Assembly (NCBI GenBank): GCA_044227605.1
Contig: JBGAWJ010000008.1
Coordinates: 1 to 28,671, forward strand
Length of the DNA stretch: 28,671 nt
DNA from: JAEUKQ01 sp044227605
GTDB lineage: Bacteria; Pseudomonadota; Alphaproteobacteria; JAEUKQ01
Direction of reading: 5' to 3'
Shown here in pieces: positions 14,017 through 22,925 of the stretch (the first letter of the stretch is position 1; each line of letters begins with the position of its first letter). Made by a program: the position numbers and the translations under genes. The notes beneath the pieces were generated by a model, which had not been told where the DNA came from, searched no databases, and worked only from the letters and a program-made list of their open reading frames with translations.

Positions 14017-16494
14017 TTAGTAGATACCGTCATCCGAATTGTCAACCCCATCCGTCCCGGGCTGCGGCATTGAATCTGGTGTGGTGGTATCATTGCCAAA
14101 GACATTTTGTTGCTGGTCACCCGCTTTTGGCTCGGTTCCTGCTTTAAAAACTTCCAAAATAGAATCGGGATTAGCAGGGGTCGCCAATTTACCGGTTTTA
14201 CTGTCGATCCGTACAAATCGGATGCCCGGGGGTACGCGAAAAGGACTGGTTGGCTTATCTTTCAAGGCTTCTAGCATAAAGTGTTTGAAAATGGGGGCTG
14301 CCAAGGTGCCGCCTTCTTCCCGGCCACCCAGACTTAACGGCTGGTCGTAGCCTATATAAACACCGACGACCAAATCAGGGGAAAAACCAACAAACCAGGC
14401 ATCGTGGTGATCATTGGTGGTACCGGTTTTGCCAGCCAAGGGTTTGCCAACGGACTTGACGACGCTCCCCGTGCCATTTTGGACAACACCTTCAAGTAGC
14501 GAGACCATTTGGTAGGCGGTCGTGGGTTCAACCATTTGTTCGCGGTTATCGGCAATCTCGGGCATCTCAAGAATTTCCAAGGGTTGGCAGTCGCTGCAAT
14601 CTCTTTGGTCATGGCGGTAAATGGTTTGGCCATAGCGGTTTTGAATGCGGTCGATGGTTGAAGGGATGATTTGATGACCGCCATTGACGATCATTCCATA
14701 GGCGGTTGTTAATTTCAGCAAGGTTGTTTCACCCGCCCCCAGGGACATGGCCAGAATGGGGGGCAGTTTGTCGCTGATGCCAAATCTTTTGGCATATTCT
14801 ACCACTTTATCCATGCCAATGGCCTGGGCTAAACGGATCGTCATCAAATTACGGGATTTGGCGATCCCCAGCCGCATGGTGCCAGACCCGTAATATTGCT
14901 GGGTATAATTTTCCGGCCGCCATGGCGGCAAACCGTACCCTTGGTCGATCAGGATAGGGGCATCCAACAGGATTGTAGCTGGCGTATAGCCACTATCCAA
15001 AGCCGCCATATAAACAAATGGCTTAAAAGCAGAACCCGGTTGCCGTTGCGCTTGGGTGGCGCGGTTGAATTGACTACTTTTGAAATCCCAACCACCGGTC
15101 ATCGCCAACACACGCCCGGTATGTGGATCTAACGCTACAATCGCCCCGCTGACCTTGGGCACCTGGCGCAGTTGATAGGCTTGTACAACAGGTACAGCAA
15201 TAGGCGTAGAGGAATTTGTAGCGGGTGTCGCGGCTGCTTCTAAAGGCTCTACCAGAATAACGTCCCCGTTCTTGAGGACATCAGAAGTTTTTTGAACAGT
15301 CGGGGATAGATTGCCGTTATCGAGGATGCGGCGGGCCCATTTCAATTCATCCAGCTTAATCTGGCCTTTTTGGCCGTTATTTAATCCGATAATTGCCAAT
15401 TTGTCTTGGGTTTCCAAAACCACGGCTAATTGCCATTGATGATAGGCTGGGTTTGTAGGGATTTTCTTTAACTCTTGGCCCCAATCCTGGTCGGTGATGG
15501 CAATATTGATGATTGGGCCGCGGTAACCATGGCGCCTGTCATAATCTACCAATCCTGCCCACAACGTTTGATTGGCAATCTCTTGCAATTTTGGATCTAG
15601 CGAGGTTTTAATAGATAGCCCGCCCTGATAAACTTCCTTTTCACCGAATTGGGCAATGGCGGTGCGCCGCACTTCTTCCGTGAAATAATCGGCCTCGAAC
15701 TCCTGTCTGGTTTCCGGCTGTCTTGGGACTAAGGGCTCTTGGATGGCTAATTTAGCCTCTTCTGCGGAAATATAGCCATCATCCATCATCCGGCTAATCA
15801 CCCAATCACGACGTTCTTTGGCGGCTTTGGCTTGACGGATGGGTTGATAATTCTCAGGTCCCTTGGCCAAGGCTGCCAAATAAGCAGCTTCGGCAATGGT
15901 TAATTCATCAAGCGATTTATCAAAATAGTTTAAGGCTGCTGCTGCAATGCCGTAACTGCGCGCCCCTAAATAAATTTCATTCAAATATAATTCCAGGATC
16001 CGGTCTTTGGAATAAGTGCGCTCAATGCGAAAGGCCAAGATCATTTCTTTGATTTTGCGGCCGAGTGCTACTTCATTGGTTAAAAAAAAGTTTTTAGCAA
16101 CCTGTTGCGTGATGGTGGACGCACCGATGGGTCGCCGGTCGTTGCCTTGAATCAGATTTAACACATTGACCAAGGTAGCCCGAACTAATCCTGGGATATC
16201 AATGCCTGAATGGCTGTAAAAAGTCTTATCTTCAGCGGATAAGTAAGCATAAACCACGCGCTTAGGGATTGAAGCGATAGGCACAAAGATGCGCTTTTCA
16301 GCGGCGTATTCGGCCAACAAACTGCCATTGCCAGCGTAGATACGGCTAACCACCGCCGGGTAATATTCCTGTAAGGCCTGATAATCCGGGATATCTTTGG
16401 AATAATGCTGATAAAGGGCAAATACAGCCAAACCGCTGCTGGTTAAAGCCAGCATGAGCAGAAAAGAAAATACAGTCCATAATTTACGAAACAT
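14017..16494 (-). CDS. mrcA: Penicillin-binding protein 1A
   Basis: The 825-residue bifunctional peptidoglycan synthase is anchored by an N-terminal helix (LWTVFSFLLMLALTSSGLAV). The glycosyltransferase 51 domain has SAEDKTFYSHSGID (catalytic Glu), GASTITQQVAKNFFL and RILELYLNEIYLG. The transpeptidase domain has QPGSAFKPFVYMAALD (active Ser488 in SxxK), KSRNLM (SxN) and GKTGTTNDHHDAWF (KTGT at 689-692). The tail is Gln/Asn/Asp-rich and disordered. The start at 16494 is preferred to a TTG at 16500 because AAAGG lies 6 nt before it. It is followed by prfB after 84 bp and preceded by amiC after 67 bp, probably one transcript. Confidence 0.96.
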   Translation of the reverse strand: MFRKLWTVFSFLLMLALTSSGLAVFALYQHYSKDIPDYQALQEYYPAVVSRIYAGNGSLLAEYAAEKRIFVPIASIPKRVVYAYLSAEDKTFYSHSGIDIPGLVRATLVNVLNLIQGNDRRPIGASTITQQVAKNFFLTNEVALGRKIKEMILAFRIERTYSKDRILELYLNEIYLGARSYGIAAAALNYFDKSLDELTIAEAAYLAALAKGPENYQPIRQAKAAKERRDWVISRMMDDGYISAEEAKLAIQEPLVPRQPETRQEFEADYFTEEVRRTAIAQFGEKEVYQGGLSIKTSLDPKLQEIANQTLWAGLVDYDRRHGYRGPIINIAITDQDWGQELKKIPTNPAYHQWQLAVVLETQDKLAIIGLNNGQKGQIKLDELKWARRILDNGNLSPTVQKTSDVLKNGDVILVEPLEAAATPATNSSTPIAVPVVQAYQLRQVPKVSGAIVALDPHTGRVLAMTGGWDFKSSQFNRATQAQRQPGSAFKPFVYMAALDSGYTPATILLDAPILIDQGYGLPPWRPENYTQQYYGSGTMRLGIAKSRNLMTIRLAQAIGMDKVVEYAKRFGISDKLPPILAMSLGAGETTLLKLTTAYGMIVNGGHQIIPSTIDRIQNRYGQTIYRHDQRDCSDCQPLEILEMPEIADNREQMVEPTTAYQMVSLLEGVVQNGTGSVVKSVGKPLAGKTGTTNDHHDAWFVGFSPDLVVGVYIGYDQPLSLGGREEGGTLAAPIFKHFMLEALKDKPTSPFRVPPGIRFVRIDSKTGKLATPANPDSILEVFKAGTEPKAGDQQQNVFGNDTTTPDSMPQPGTDGVDNSDDGIY

Positions 16495-16561
16495 GATCAA
16501 CCTTTACAAAAAAAGATGAAACAATCACATATCTCTATTTGCTAGAATAGCATTTTTATCC

Positions 16562-17944
16562 TTAATTTCCTGGTAATGAATTATTTTTCCATGTCCTATA
16601 TTCTTGAATAGCACGCTTTAACGCCCGCACCAATTTATCTTGATGGGCTGGTGAATTTAGCAGCGCCTCTTCCTGCACATGCGATAAATAACCCGCTTCA
16701 AGCAAAATGGAGGGCACTTCAACTGCCTTTAAAACCATAAAGCCTGCTGAGCGGTGGCTATTCCTGAGGAGTGTAGTCTCTTTACCAATTTCTTTCAATA
16801 CCAAAGAGGCAAAAACCACCGACCGGGTATTGGTTTCATGTTGCAACAAATCAATTAAAATGGCACTGACTTGCTGATCTTGTTCTTCCCATATTACCCC
16901 CCCAATAATATCTGCCTTATTTTCTTTATTGGCCAGCGCCTGTGCTTCGGCGTCTGAAGATTTTTCCGATAAGGTATAAATCGACATGCCCCTTAGCGAT
17001 GAGTCGGTATGGGAATCGGCATGGAAGGAAATAAACAAATCCGCTTTCATGGAACGGGCAAAATTAACGCGTTGGCTGAGGGATAAGAAGCGATCATCTT
17101 CACGGGTCATATAGACCATATAATTACCTTCTGCTTCCAATAAAGATTTTAATTTTTTAGCAAGCGATAGGGTAATTTGTTTTTCTAGGGTGCCGTGGAT
17201 ACCAACTGCTCCCGAATCAATGCCGCCATGGCCTGCATCAATCACAACAATCATTTTGGGGTGGTTATCCGCAACCGGGGGGCTTATTAATGGCTTGAGT
17301 GGCGGAATAGGGGGGAAGTCTATGGAATCTGCAGATGTAGCCAAGCTTATACCGGCATGATTTAACTCCTGCCAGCTATTGATACTCATGATAGTAGGGG
17401 CAGAAGGAGAGGTTAGAGTGGCGCGGGTTATGACTTGCTGTTGGAAACGCTGAGGTGAGACCGGAATTAAATCAATCACCATCCGGACATTGCCATTACC
17501 TTGGCTGGGGATAATTTCTGGTTGCTTGGCCCAAGCGGCAGATGTGAGGTCAATCACCACATAAAGTCCGGCTTTAACATCCTCTTGATAGGTCAGGCTT
17601 TTAATCAACCCTCGATTCTCAATCGCTGGATTCAAGGGGTTATTGGTTTTTTCCAAGCCAACAATCAACCGTTGGGGTTGGCTGGAAGCAAAAATGACGA
17701 AGGAAGGTTGGCTAGATAACTCAAAAACCATTCGGGTTTTATCGGCATGCTCCCCAATCCGTATTGCTTTTAATTTATGGAGAGTTTGCCCGAAACTGGT
17801 AGCCGCAGAAAACGCGCAAAAAACCGCAAGATAGAGAAACACCCGCTGCAACCATGCAAAACATGGGCATAAAATTTGGTTTCTTGCAAGCGCAGGGGGG
17901 CGAACCAATAACCCGACAATTTCTTTTTTTAAAACCCCAATCAT
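16562..17944 (-). CDS. amiC: N-acetylmuramoyl-L-alanine amidase with AMIN domain
   Basis: The 460-residue periplasmic zinc amidase cuts peptide stems from glycan strands during daughter-cell separation. A hydrophobic signal segment (WLQRVFLYLAVFCAFSAATS) is preceded by about 30 unusual residues. The AMIN domain (about 55-150) targets septal peptidoglycan, and Amidase_3 (about 230-455) has zinc ligands in VIDAGHGGIDSGA, LEKQITLSLA, SFHADSH and ILLEAGYLSH. The N-terminus is longer than usual and the ATG at 17944 has no Shine-Dalgarno, so the start may lie further in. Between it and mrcA are only 67 bp. The amiC-mrcA-prfB order is widespread in alphaproteobacteria. The gene symbol follows the architecture. 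Confidence 0.9.
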   Translation of the reverse strand: MIGVLKKEIVGLLVRPPALARNQILCPCFAWLQRVFLYLAVFCAFSAATSFGQTLHKLKAIRIGEHADKTRMVFELSSQPSFVIFASSQPQRLIVGLEKTNNPLNPAIENRGLIKSLTYQEDVKAGLYVVIDLTSAAWAKQPEIIPSQGNGNVRMVIDLIPVSPQRFQQQVITRATLTSPSAPTIMSINSWQELNHAGISLATSADSIDFPPIPPLKPLISPPVADNHPKMIVVIDAGHGGIDSGAVGIHGTLEKQITLSLAKKLKSLLEAEGNYMVYMTREDDRFLSLSQRVNFARSMKADLFISFHADSHTDSSLRGMSIYTLSEKSSDAEAQALANKENKADIIGGVIWEEQDQQVSAILIDLLQHETNTRSVVFASLVLKEIGKETTLLRNSHRSAGFMVLKAVEVPSILLEAGYLSHVQEEALLNSPAHQDKLVRALKRAIQEYRTWKNNSLPGN

Positions 17945-17980
17945 TTTTTAAGCAAGGAACTTTCTCATTCGTATGAACAA

Positions 17981-18008
17981 TCTATAAAAGACTTGAAATA
18001 TTGGCCAA
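17981..18008 (-). promoter_or_regulatory. Weak candidate promoter of amiC-mrcA-prfB
   Basis: Minus strand TTGGCC (18003-18008), 16 nt, TATAGA (17981-17986). Matches are partial; it lies 36 nt before the amiC ATG. Confidence 0.28.
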
Positions 18009-18248
18009 ACTAGCATTATTTAGGACGGATCGCAAACGGACTTTTGTAATTTTTTTAAATCGAACTTGCTATATCAATCATTTATCGGTATTTCTAGTGA
18101 TGATTATTAAGCCTGGCACCATTTACGATTGTTGTATTTATTAATTATTCTCGATTATTTACCTAACATGTTTAAAATAAGTTTACCTACAGCTCAGCCA
18201 ACCACCGCCTCCCATTTTTATTATGATAAATGTGGCAGAAAAAAGGCT

Positions 18249-18277
18249 TTGCTTGAATGGTTCCTTTTAAGTATAGG
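18249..18277 (+). promoter_or_regulatory. Weak candidate promoter of rne
   Basis: TTGCTT (18249-18254), exactly 17 nt, TATAGG (18272-18277). It would leave a leader of about 170 nt. Confidence 0.3.
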
Positions 18278-18450
18278 CGCGATCAGCCGTCTATTATCGA
18301 CTATAGGAAATAAACGATTTTTACCAGGCTTTCCGTACTCTCAACAAATAAAACACTTATATTCACGGGCGCGCATAACTTGCAAGCTTCGGTCCCCATT
18401 AAAATGGCTGACGAAGGATAAGCGCTACCGTTGTCAAGGAAAAGAATTAA

Positions 18451-21273
18451 ATGGGCAAAAAAATGTTAATCGATGCCTCCCATCCCGAGGAAACACGGGT
18501 GGTTGTGCTTGATGGAAAAAAACTAGAAGACTTTGATGTCGAGACGACGCATAAAAAACTTGTTAAAGGCAATATTTATCTTGCTAAAATTATCCGTATA
18601 GAACCCTCGTTGCAGGCAGCCTTTGTTGAATATGGTGGCAATCGCCACGGTTTTTTACCCTTTAGCGAAATACATCCCGATTATTACCGTATCCCGATTG
18701 AAGATAAGATCGCTTTAGAAAAAGAGCTAGAGGCGGAAAGGTCCAGTGACTCCTCTATGCCCCTCTCCGCGGGTGGTCAAGGGGAACAGGGTGAGGATAG
18801 AACTTCTGAAAACAGTCTTTCGGATGAAAAATATCAAAATCATTCGGAAGGTGTTGAGAAAAGGAATCAAGGGGAGCGCGATCCAAGCCAACAAGCTGAA
18901 ATTTTCTCACTAGATCCGAATAATTCCCGGAATCCGCTGGATCCAGTTGAAGCTAATTTACCGATATATCCCCAAGAGATTCTCTATGGGGACGATGCGC
19001 CGAGGCATGATCAAGGATCAGCCGTGCCTGGGGTAACTGTTAACGAAATTGTGGTGAATGCTTCCGAATCCCTAGATGATTCAGATCGCCATGCACACCA
19101 CACAGCGCAATCAAACACGCCTACAGAGCAGTTGCGTGCTGAAGACGAAAATGCTCAGGTAGCAAATACGACGTCCGGCGAATCATCGGATGTCGAAATT
19201 ATCGGCGGCGTAGAAGAAATTGAGGCGAATAGACGATTGATTTATCAACGTTTATTGCGGCGCTATAAAATCCAAGAAGTCATCAAACGCCGCCAGGTGA
19301 TGTTGATTCAGGTGACTAAGGAAGAAAAGGCCAATAAGGGGGCTGCTATTACCACCTATATTTCTTTGGCCGGGCGTTATTGCGTATTAATGCCGAATTC
19401 TGGCAGAAGTGGCGGGGGGGTTAGCCGCAAAATCACGTCAGCTGCAGACCGCAAAAGGCTAAAATCCATTATTGATGAGCTGGAAATGCCCAAGGGGATG
19501 GCGGTTATTATCCGCACGGCTGGCAGTGAGCGTTCCAAATCAGAAATTAAGCGTGATTGTGAATATCTAACCAGATTGTGGGGGGAAATACGTGAATTAA
19601 CCATCCATTCTTCTGCCCCTAGTTTGGTTTATGAAGAAGCGAATTTGATCAAGCGGGCGGTGCGGGATTTATATACGAAGGAAATTGAGGAAATCATTGT
19701 TTCGGGCGACGAAGCCTACAAGACAGCGAAAGCCTTCATGCGGGTGTTGGTGCCAAGCCATGCCAGGCGCGTCCAGCAAGATCGCAATGAAACCATCCCC
19801 TTGTTCCAACAATATGAGGTGGAAAGCCTATTATTAGCCTTGTTGAATCCGCGCGTGCAATTGCGCTCCGGTGGATATATCGTCATTGACCACACGGAAG
19901 CTTTAGTGGCAATTGATGTGAATTCAGGACGTGCCACGCGGGAGCGCCACATTGAGGAAACGGCTTTAAAAACCAATTTAGAGGCGGCGGATGAAATCGC
20001 CCGTCAAATTCGTTTGCGCGACTTATCAGGGTTGATCGTCATTGATTTTATTGACATGGAAAGTGCCAGTAATAACCAAGCGGTTGAAAGGCGTTTAAAG
20101 GAGGCGATGAAGATTGATCGGGCCCGTATCCAAATCGGGCGGATCAGTACGTTCGGTTTGCTTGAATTGTCGCGGCAGCGCTTGAGGCCCAGCTTACTGG
20201 AGAGCAATTCGCAGGTCTGCCATTTTTGTGGTGGTAGTGGCCACTTGCGTTCAACCGAATCAATTTGTCTTGACATTATACGCCAAATTGAGTCAGACGG
20301 CTTTAAAAAACCCGGCTTCGAGATCCAAGTGGTAGTAGCTCCGGTTGTTGCTACCTATATCCTGAATTATAAACGCCATATATTGGCTGATATTGAAAAA
20401 CGCCACCATTTGGCGGTTGTCTGGATGATTGATGAAAAGGCTTCCCCGATTGACTTTAAAATCAATTATTTGGGTGAAATCGTTGTTGTTCCAAAAAACG
20501 TTAAAGTACCAGCCACGGCCATTGAGCAAGAGACATTGCCCGGGAAGGATATTTTTGCCCATATCCGCGGTGATGGTGAGGAGGAGGAACAGCAGCCCAA
20601 GCAACGCGAACGTCACCACCGGGTGCAGGCAAGCGCAGAAGAAAGCTTGCAAGAAAAACGGGAAACCACCGAATTACCTGACCTTGAAAACGCGGCATCA
20701 GTTGAATCGGGTCATGAGAAAATTGCTGAAGAGACCACCACCGCTGAAGGGGAAAACCCGCTTTCTCAAGAAAAACGCAGAAGGGGCGATCGTCGTAACG
20801 ATTATGGGCGCGCCAATAGATCAAAAGGGGACCCTCGCCATCCGCGAAACAAACAGCGCGGGAAGGGCGCTTTCCCCCGTCCACCTCGGAATCAGCCACA
20901 AATTGACCAAAATTCCTCGACTATTTCACCTGAAAATGCTGACGAATCCGCCGTGTTGGCTAACCCGCAGCCGATAATGCCCACGAAAAAAGAGGAGGTG
21001 ATGAAAGTTCTTTACTCCTCTGATGGCACGGCAGGGCAGGACATCCAGACGAAAACGCCAGACAGGGGCCAATCAGCTAGGGACCAATCAACACCGGTCT
21101 ATACCGCTCGGGAATCATCGGTATCATCACCCCCGTTATTCCCAGACAAAGGAAATGATGACAACCGTCAGGCAGCAAACAGGCAAAAACAGGTGTCGGA
21201 TGGGGAGACATCCAATAACTCCGCAACTGCAGAAAAGCAGCGCAAAGGTTGGTGGCGTCGGTTAATCAGCTAA
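18451..21273 (+). CDS. rne: Ribonuclease E
   Basis: The 940-residue endonuclease starts mRNA decay and processes rRNA and tRNA; it is membrane- or degradosome-associated. It opens MGKKMLIDASHPEETRVVVL, like alphaproteobacterial RNase E. The S1 domain (from about 39) is broken by a long acidic, Ser/Asn/Gln-rich insertion (about 95-250) before its last strands. The catalytic core has VAIDVNSGRATR (Asp489) and LIVIDFIDM (Asp532 and Asp535), and a zinc-link CHFCGGSG (Cys590, Cys593). The tail after about 700 is low-complexity, with basic RGDRRND and RNKQRGKGAF stretches and a C-terminal GWWRRLIS, suited to RNA and protein scaffolding. ATG 18451 follows an AAGGA 10 nt upstream. It is divergent from amiC. 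Confidence 0.97.
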   Translation: MGKKMLIDASHPEETRVVVLDGKKLEDFDVETTHKKLVKGNIYLAKIIRIEPSLQAAFVEYGGNRHGFLPFSEIHPDYYRIPIEDKIALEKELEAERSSDSSMPLSAGGQGEQGEDRTSENSLSDEKYQNHSEGVEKRNQGERDPSQQAEIFSLDPNNSRNPLDPVEANLPIYPQEILYGDDAPRHDQGSAVPGVTVNEIVVNASESLDDSDRHAHHTAQSNTPTEQLRAEDENAQVANTTSGESSDVEIIGGVEEIEANRRLIYQRLLRRYKIQEVIKRRQVMLIQVTKEEKANKGAAITTYISLAGRYCVLMPNSGRSGGGVSRKITSAADRKRLKSIIDELEMPKGMAVIIRTAGSERSKSEIKRDCEYLTRLWGEIRELTIHSSAPSLVYEEANLIKRAVRDLYTKEIEEIIVSGDEAYKTAKAFMRVLVPSHARRVQQDRNETIPLFQQYEVESLLLALLNPRVQLRSGGYIVIDHTEALVAIDVNSGRATRERHIEETALKTNLEAADEIARQIRLRDLSGLIVIDFIDMESASNNQAVERRLKEAMKIDRARIQIGRISTFGLLELSRQRLRPSLLESNSQVCHFCGGSGHLRSTESICLDIIRQIESDGFKKPGFEIQVVVAPVVATYILNYKRHILADIEKRHHLAVVWMIDEKASPIDFKINYLGEIVVVPKNVKVPATAIEQETLPGKDIFAHIRGDGEEEEQQPKQRERHHRVQASAEESLQEKRETTELPDLENAASVESGHEKIAEETTTAEGENPLSQEKRRRGDRRNDYGRANRSKGDPRHPRNKQRGKGAFPRPPRNQPQIDQNSSTISPENADESAVLANPQPIMPTKKEEVMKVLYSSDGTAGQDIQTKTPDRGQSARDQSTPVYTARESSVSSPPLFPDKGNDDNRQAANRQKQVSDGETSNNSATAEKQRKGWWRRLIS

Positions 21274-21311
21274 GGGTGCTGGCTTAATTTATTACGTTTT
21301 AAGGGACATGA

Positions 21312-22781
21312 ATGATAGAACCAGAGAAAATATCCCCAATCTTTGCCAATGATGCCGACAAAGCATTGGAACATATATTGAATATTTATGCACAGCACAC
21401 CAATTTTTTGCGGAATGCTTTTAAAAATTTTTCAACCAAGGGGCTTAAGGAACGCCACCGCGCCTATTATCCCTATGTGCGATTGCGCAATGAACATTTT
21501 GCCCAACATGACACCCGTTTAAGCTATGGGTTTGTTTATAACCCCGGGGTTTATTATACCACGTTAACGCGTCCGCAATTGTTTAAAAGATATTTGCATC
21601 AGCAAATGTCGCTGTTACTCCGCAACCATACCCTGCCATTGGAAATTGGCGTCAGCACTACGCCCATTCCCATCCATTTTGCTTTTGAGGAGGGCATCCA
21701 TCTAGAGAAAGGGTTGCCGGTCGAAAGCCTACAATTGCTGCGGGAGATTTTTGACGTTCCGGATTTAGCTGTCATGAACGACAATATAGCCAATGGCACC
21801 TTCACGGTGGGTGAAGATTTAAGCAAGCCGTTGGCCTTGTTTACCGCACCGCGAGTCGATTATTCCTTGTTTCGGTTGAAACATTATACCGCGACTTCTT
21901 GCGAACATTTCCAAAATTTCGTGCTTTTTACCAATTACCAATTTTATGTGGATGAATTTGTCAAATATGGCCATGAATTGATGCGGCAAGGGAAAAGCCG
22001 CTATACCGCTTTCGTTGAACCGGGCGATATTCGCACGCAAGCTAATAGCCGTTTTGCCGATCAAAGCAACCCAAAACCATTGGCACGCATGCCGCAAATG
22101 CCAGCTTATCACCTTGTGGCCCCGAACGACCAGGGGTTAACATTGGTTAATATAGGGGTTGGGCCATCCAATGCCAAAACCATTACTGACCATATTGCAG
22201 TATTGCGCCCGCATGCCTGGATTATGTTGGGCCATTGCGCCGGGTTACGCAACAGCCAGCGCTTGGGTGATTACGTACTGGCTCATGGCTATGTCCGGAT
22301 GGATCATGTTTTAGATGCGGATTTGCCACCTTGGGTACCCTTGCCGCCGCTTGCTGAAATTCAAGTGGCTTTACAGCAGGCCGTCGGATCCATCACCGGA
22401 TTGCGTGGCTATGAATTGAAAAGGATTATGCGTACGGGTACGGTTGCGACGGTTGCGGACAGAAATTGGGAAATTCGTCCCCAACATGAACAAATGCAAC
22501 GTTTCAGCCAAAGTCGTGCGATTGCCCTGGACATGGAAAGTGCAACGATTGCCGCCAACGGATTCCGTTTTCGGGTTCCTTATGGGACGTTATTATGTGT
22601 TTCTGATAAACCGCTTCATGGAGAAATGAAGTTGCCGGGGATGGCAAGTGCTTTTTATACCCAACAAGTTTCCCAACATCTGAAAATCGGCATCCATACC
22701 ATGGAACTATTGGCTGATTTAGGCTTGGAAAGTCTTCATAGCAGGAAGTTACGCAGTTTTTCGGAAACAGCTTTCCAGTAA
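21312..22781 (+). CDS. amn: AMP nucleosidase
   Basis: The 489-residue cytosolic enzyme hydrolyses AMP to adenine and ribose 5-phosphate, which tunes adenylate pools. The N-terminal Amn-specific domain (about 1-165) has RHRAYYPYVRLRNEH and YGFVYNPGVYYTTLTRP. The C-terminal nucleoside-phosphorylase-like domain (about 270-470) has LVNIGVGPSNAKTITDH, MLGHCAGLRNSQRLGDYVLA and ALDMESATIAANGFRFRVPY. Length is typical. AAGGGA lies 5 nt before the ATG. The 38-bp distance from rne makes co-transcription possible; no terminator is obvious between them. Confidence 0.96.
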   Translation: MIEPEKISPIFANDADKALEHILNIYAQHTNFLRNAFKNFSTKGLKERHRAYYPYVRLRNEHFAQHDTRLSYGFVYNPGVYYTTLTRPQLFKRYLHQQMSLLLRNHTLPLEIGVSTTPIPIHFAFEEGIHLEKGLPVESLQLLREIFDVPDLAVMNDNIANGTFTVGEDLSKPLALFTAPRVDYSLFRLKHYTATSCEHFQNFVLFTNYQFYVDEFVKYGHELMRQGKSRYTAFVEPGDIRTQANSRFADQSNPKPLARMPQMPAYHLVAPNDQGLTLVNIGVGPSNAKTITDHIAVLRPHAWIMLGHCAGLRNSQRLGDYVLAHGYVRMDHVLDADLPPWVPLPPLAEIQVALQQAVGSITGLRGYELKRIMRTGTVATVADRNWEIRPQHEQMQRFSQSRAIALDMESATIAANGFRFRVPYGTLLCVSDKPLHGEMKLPGMASAFYTQQVSQHLKIGIHTMELLADLGLESLHSRKLRSFSETAFQ

Positions 22782-22925
22782 AAAACGGGCTAGGATCTGG
22801 GTGGTTGGTGTAAGCGGGTACAGGGAAATAGTTCGTCCTTCATACACCCAGTGTAGGCGATAACAATCGTATTTTATCGAGGGTGAGGGAAATGGTGAAG
22901 ATATAGCAAAGGATAGGAGAGTTGG

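Larger units (their letters stand above)
17945..18450. other. Divergent intergenic region between amiC and rne
   Basis: 506 bases, AT-rich in the first half. It must hold promoters for both genes and a long rne 5' UTR. A frame from 18129 that enters rne out of phase (127 codons) has no family pattern and no ribosome site, so I treat this as untranslated. The long leader fits the known autoregulation of rne through its 5' UTR in E. coli, but no homologous hairpin could be assigned. Confidence 0.5.

Noticed and set aside
18129..18512. A 127-codon plus-strand frame running into rne out of phase
   Set aside because: It overlaps the first 62 bases of rne, has no ribosome site or family pattern, and lies where the rne leader is expected.
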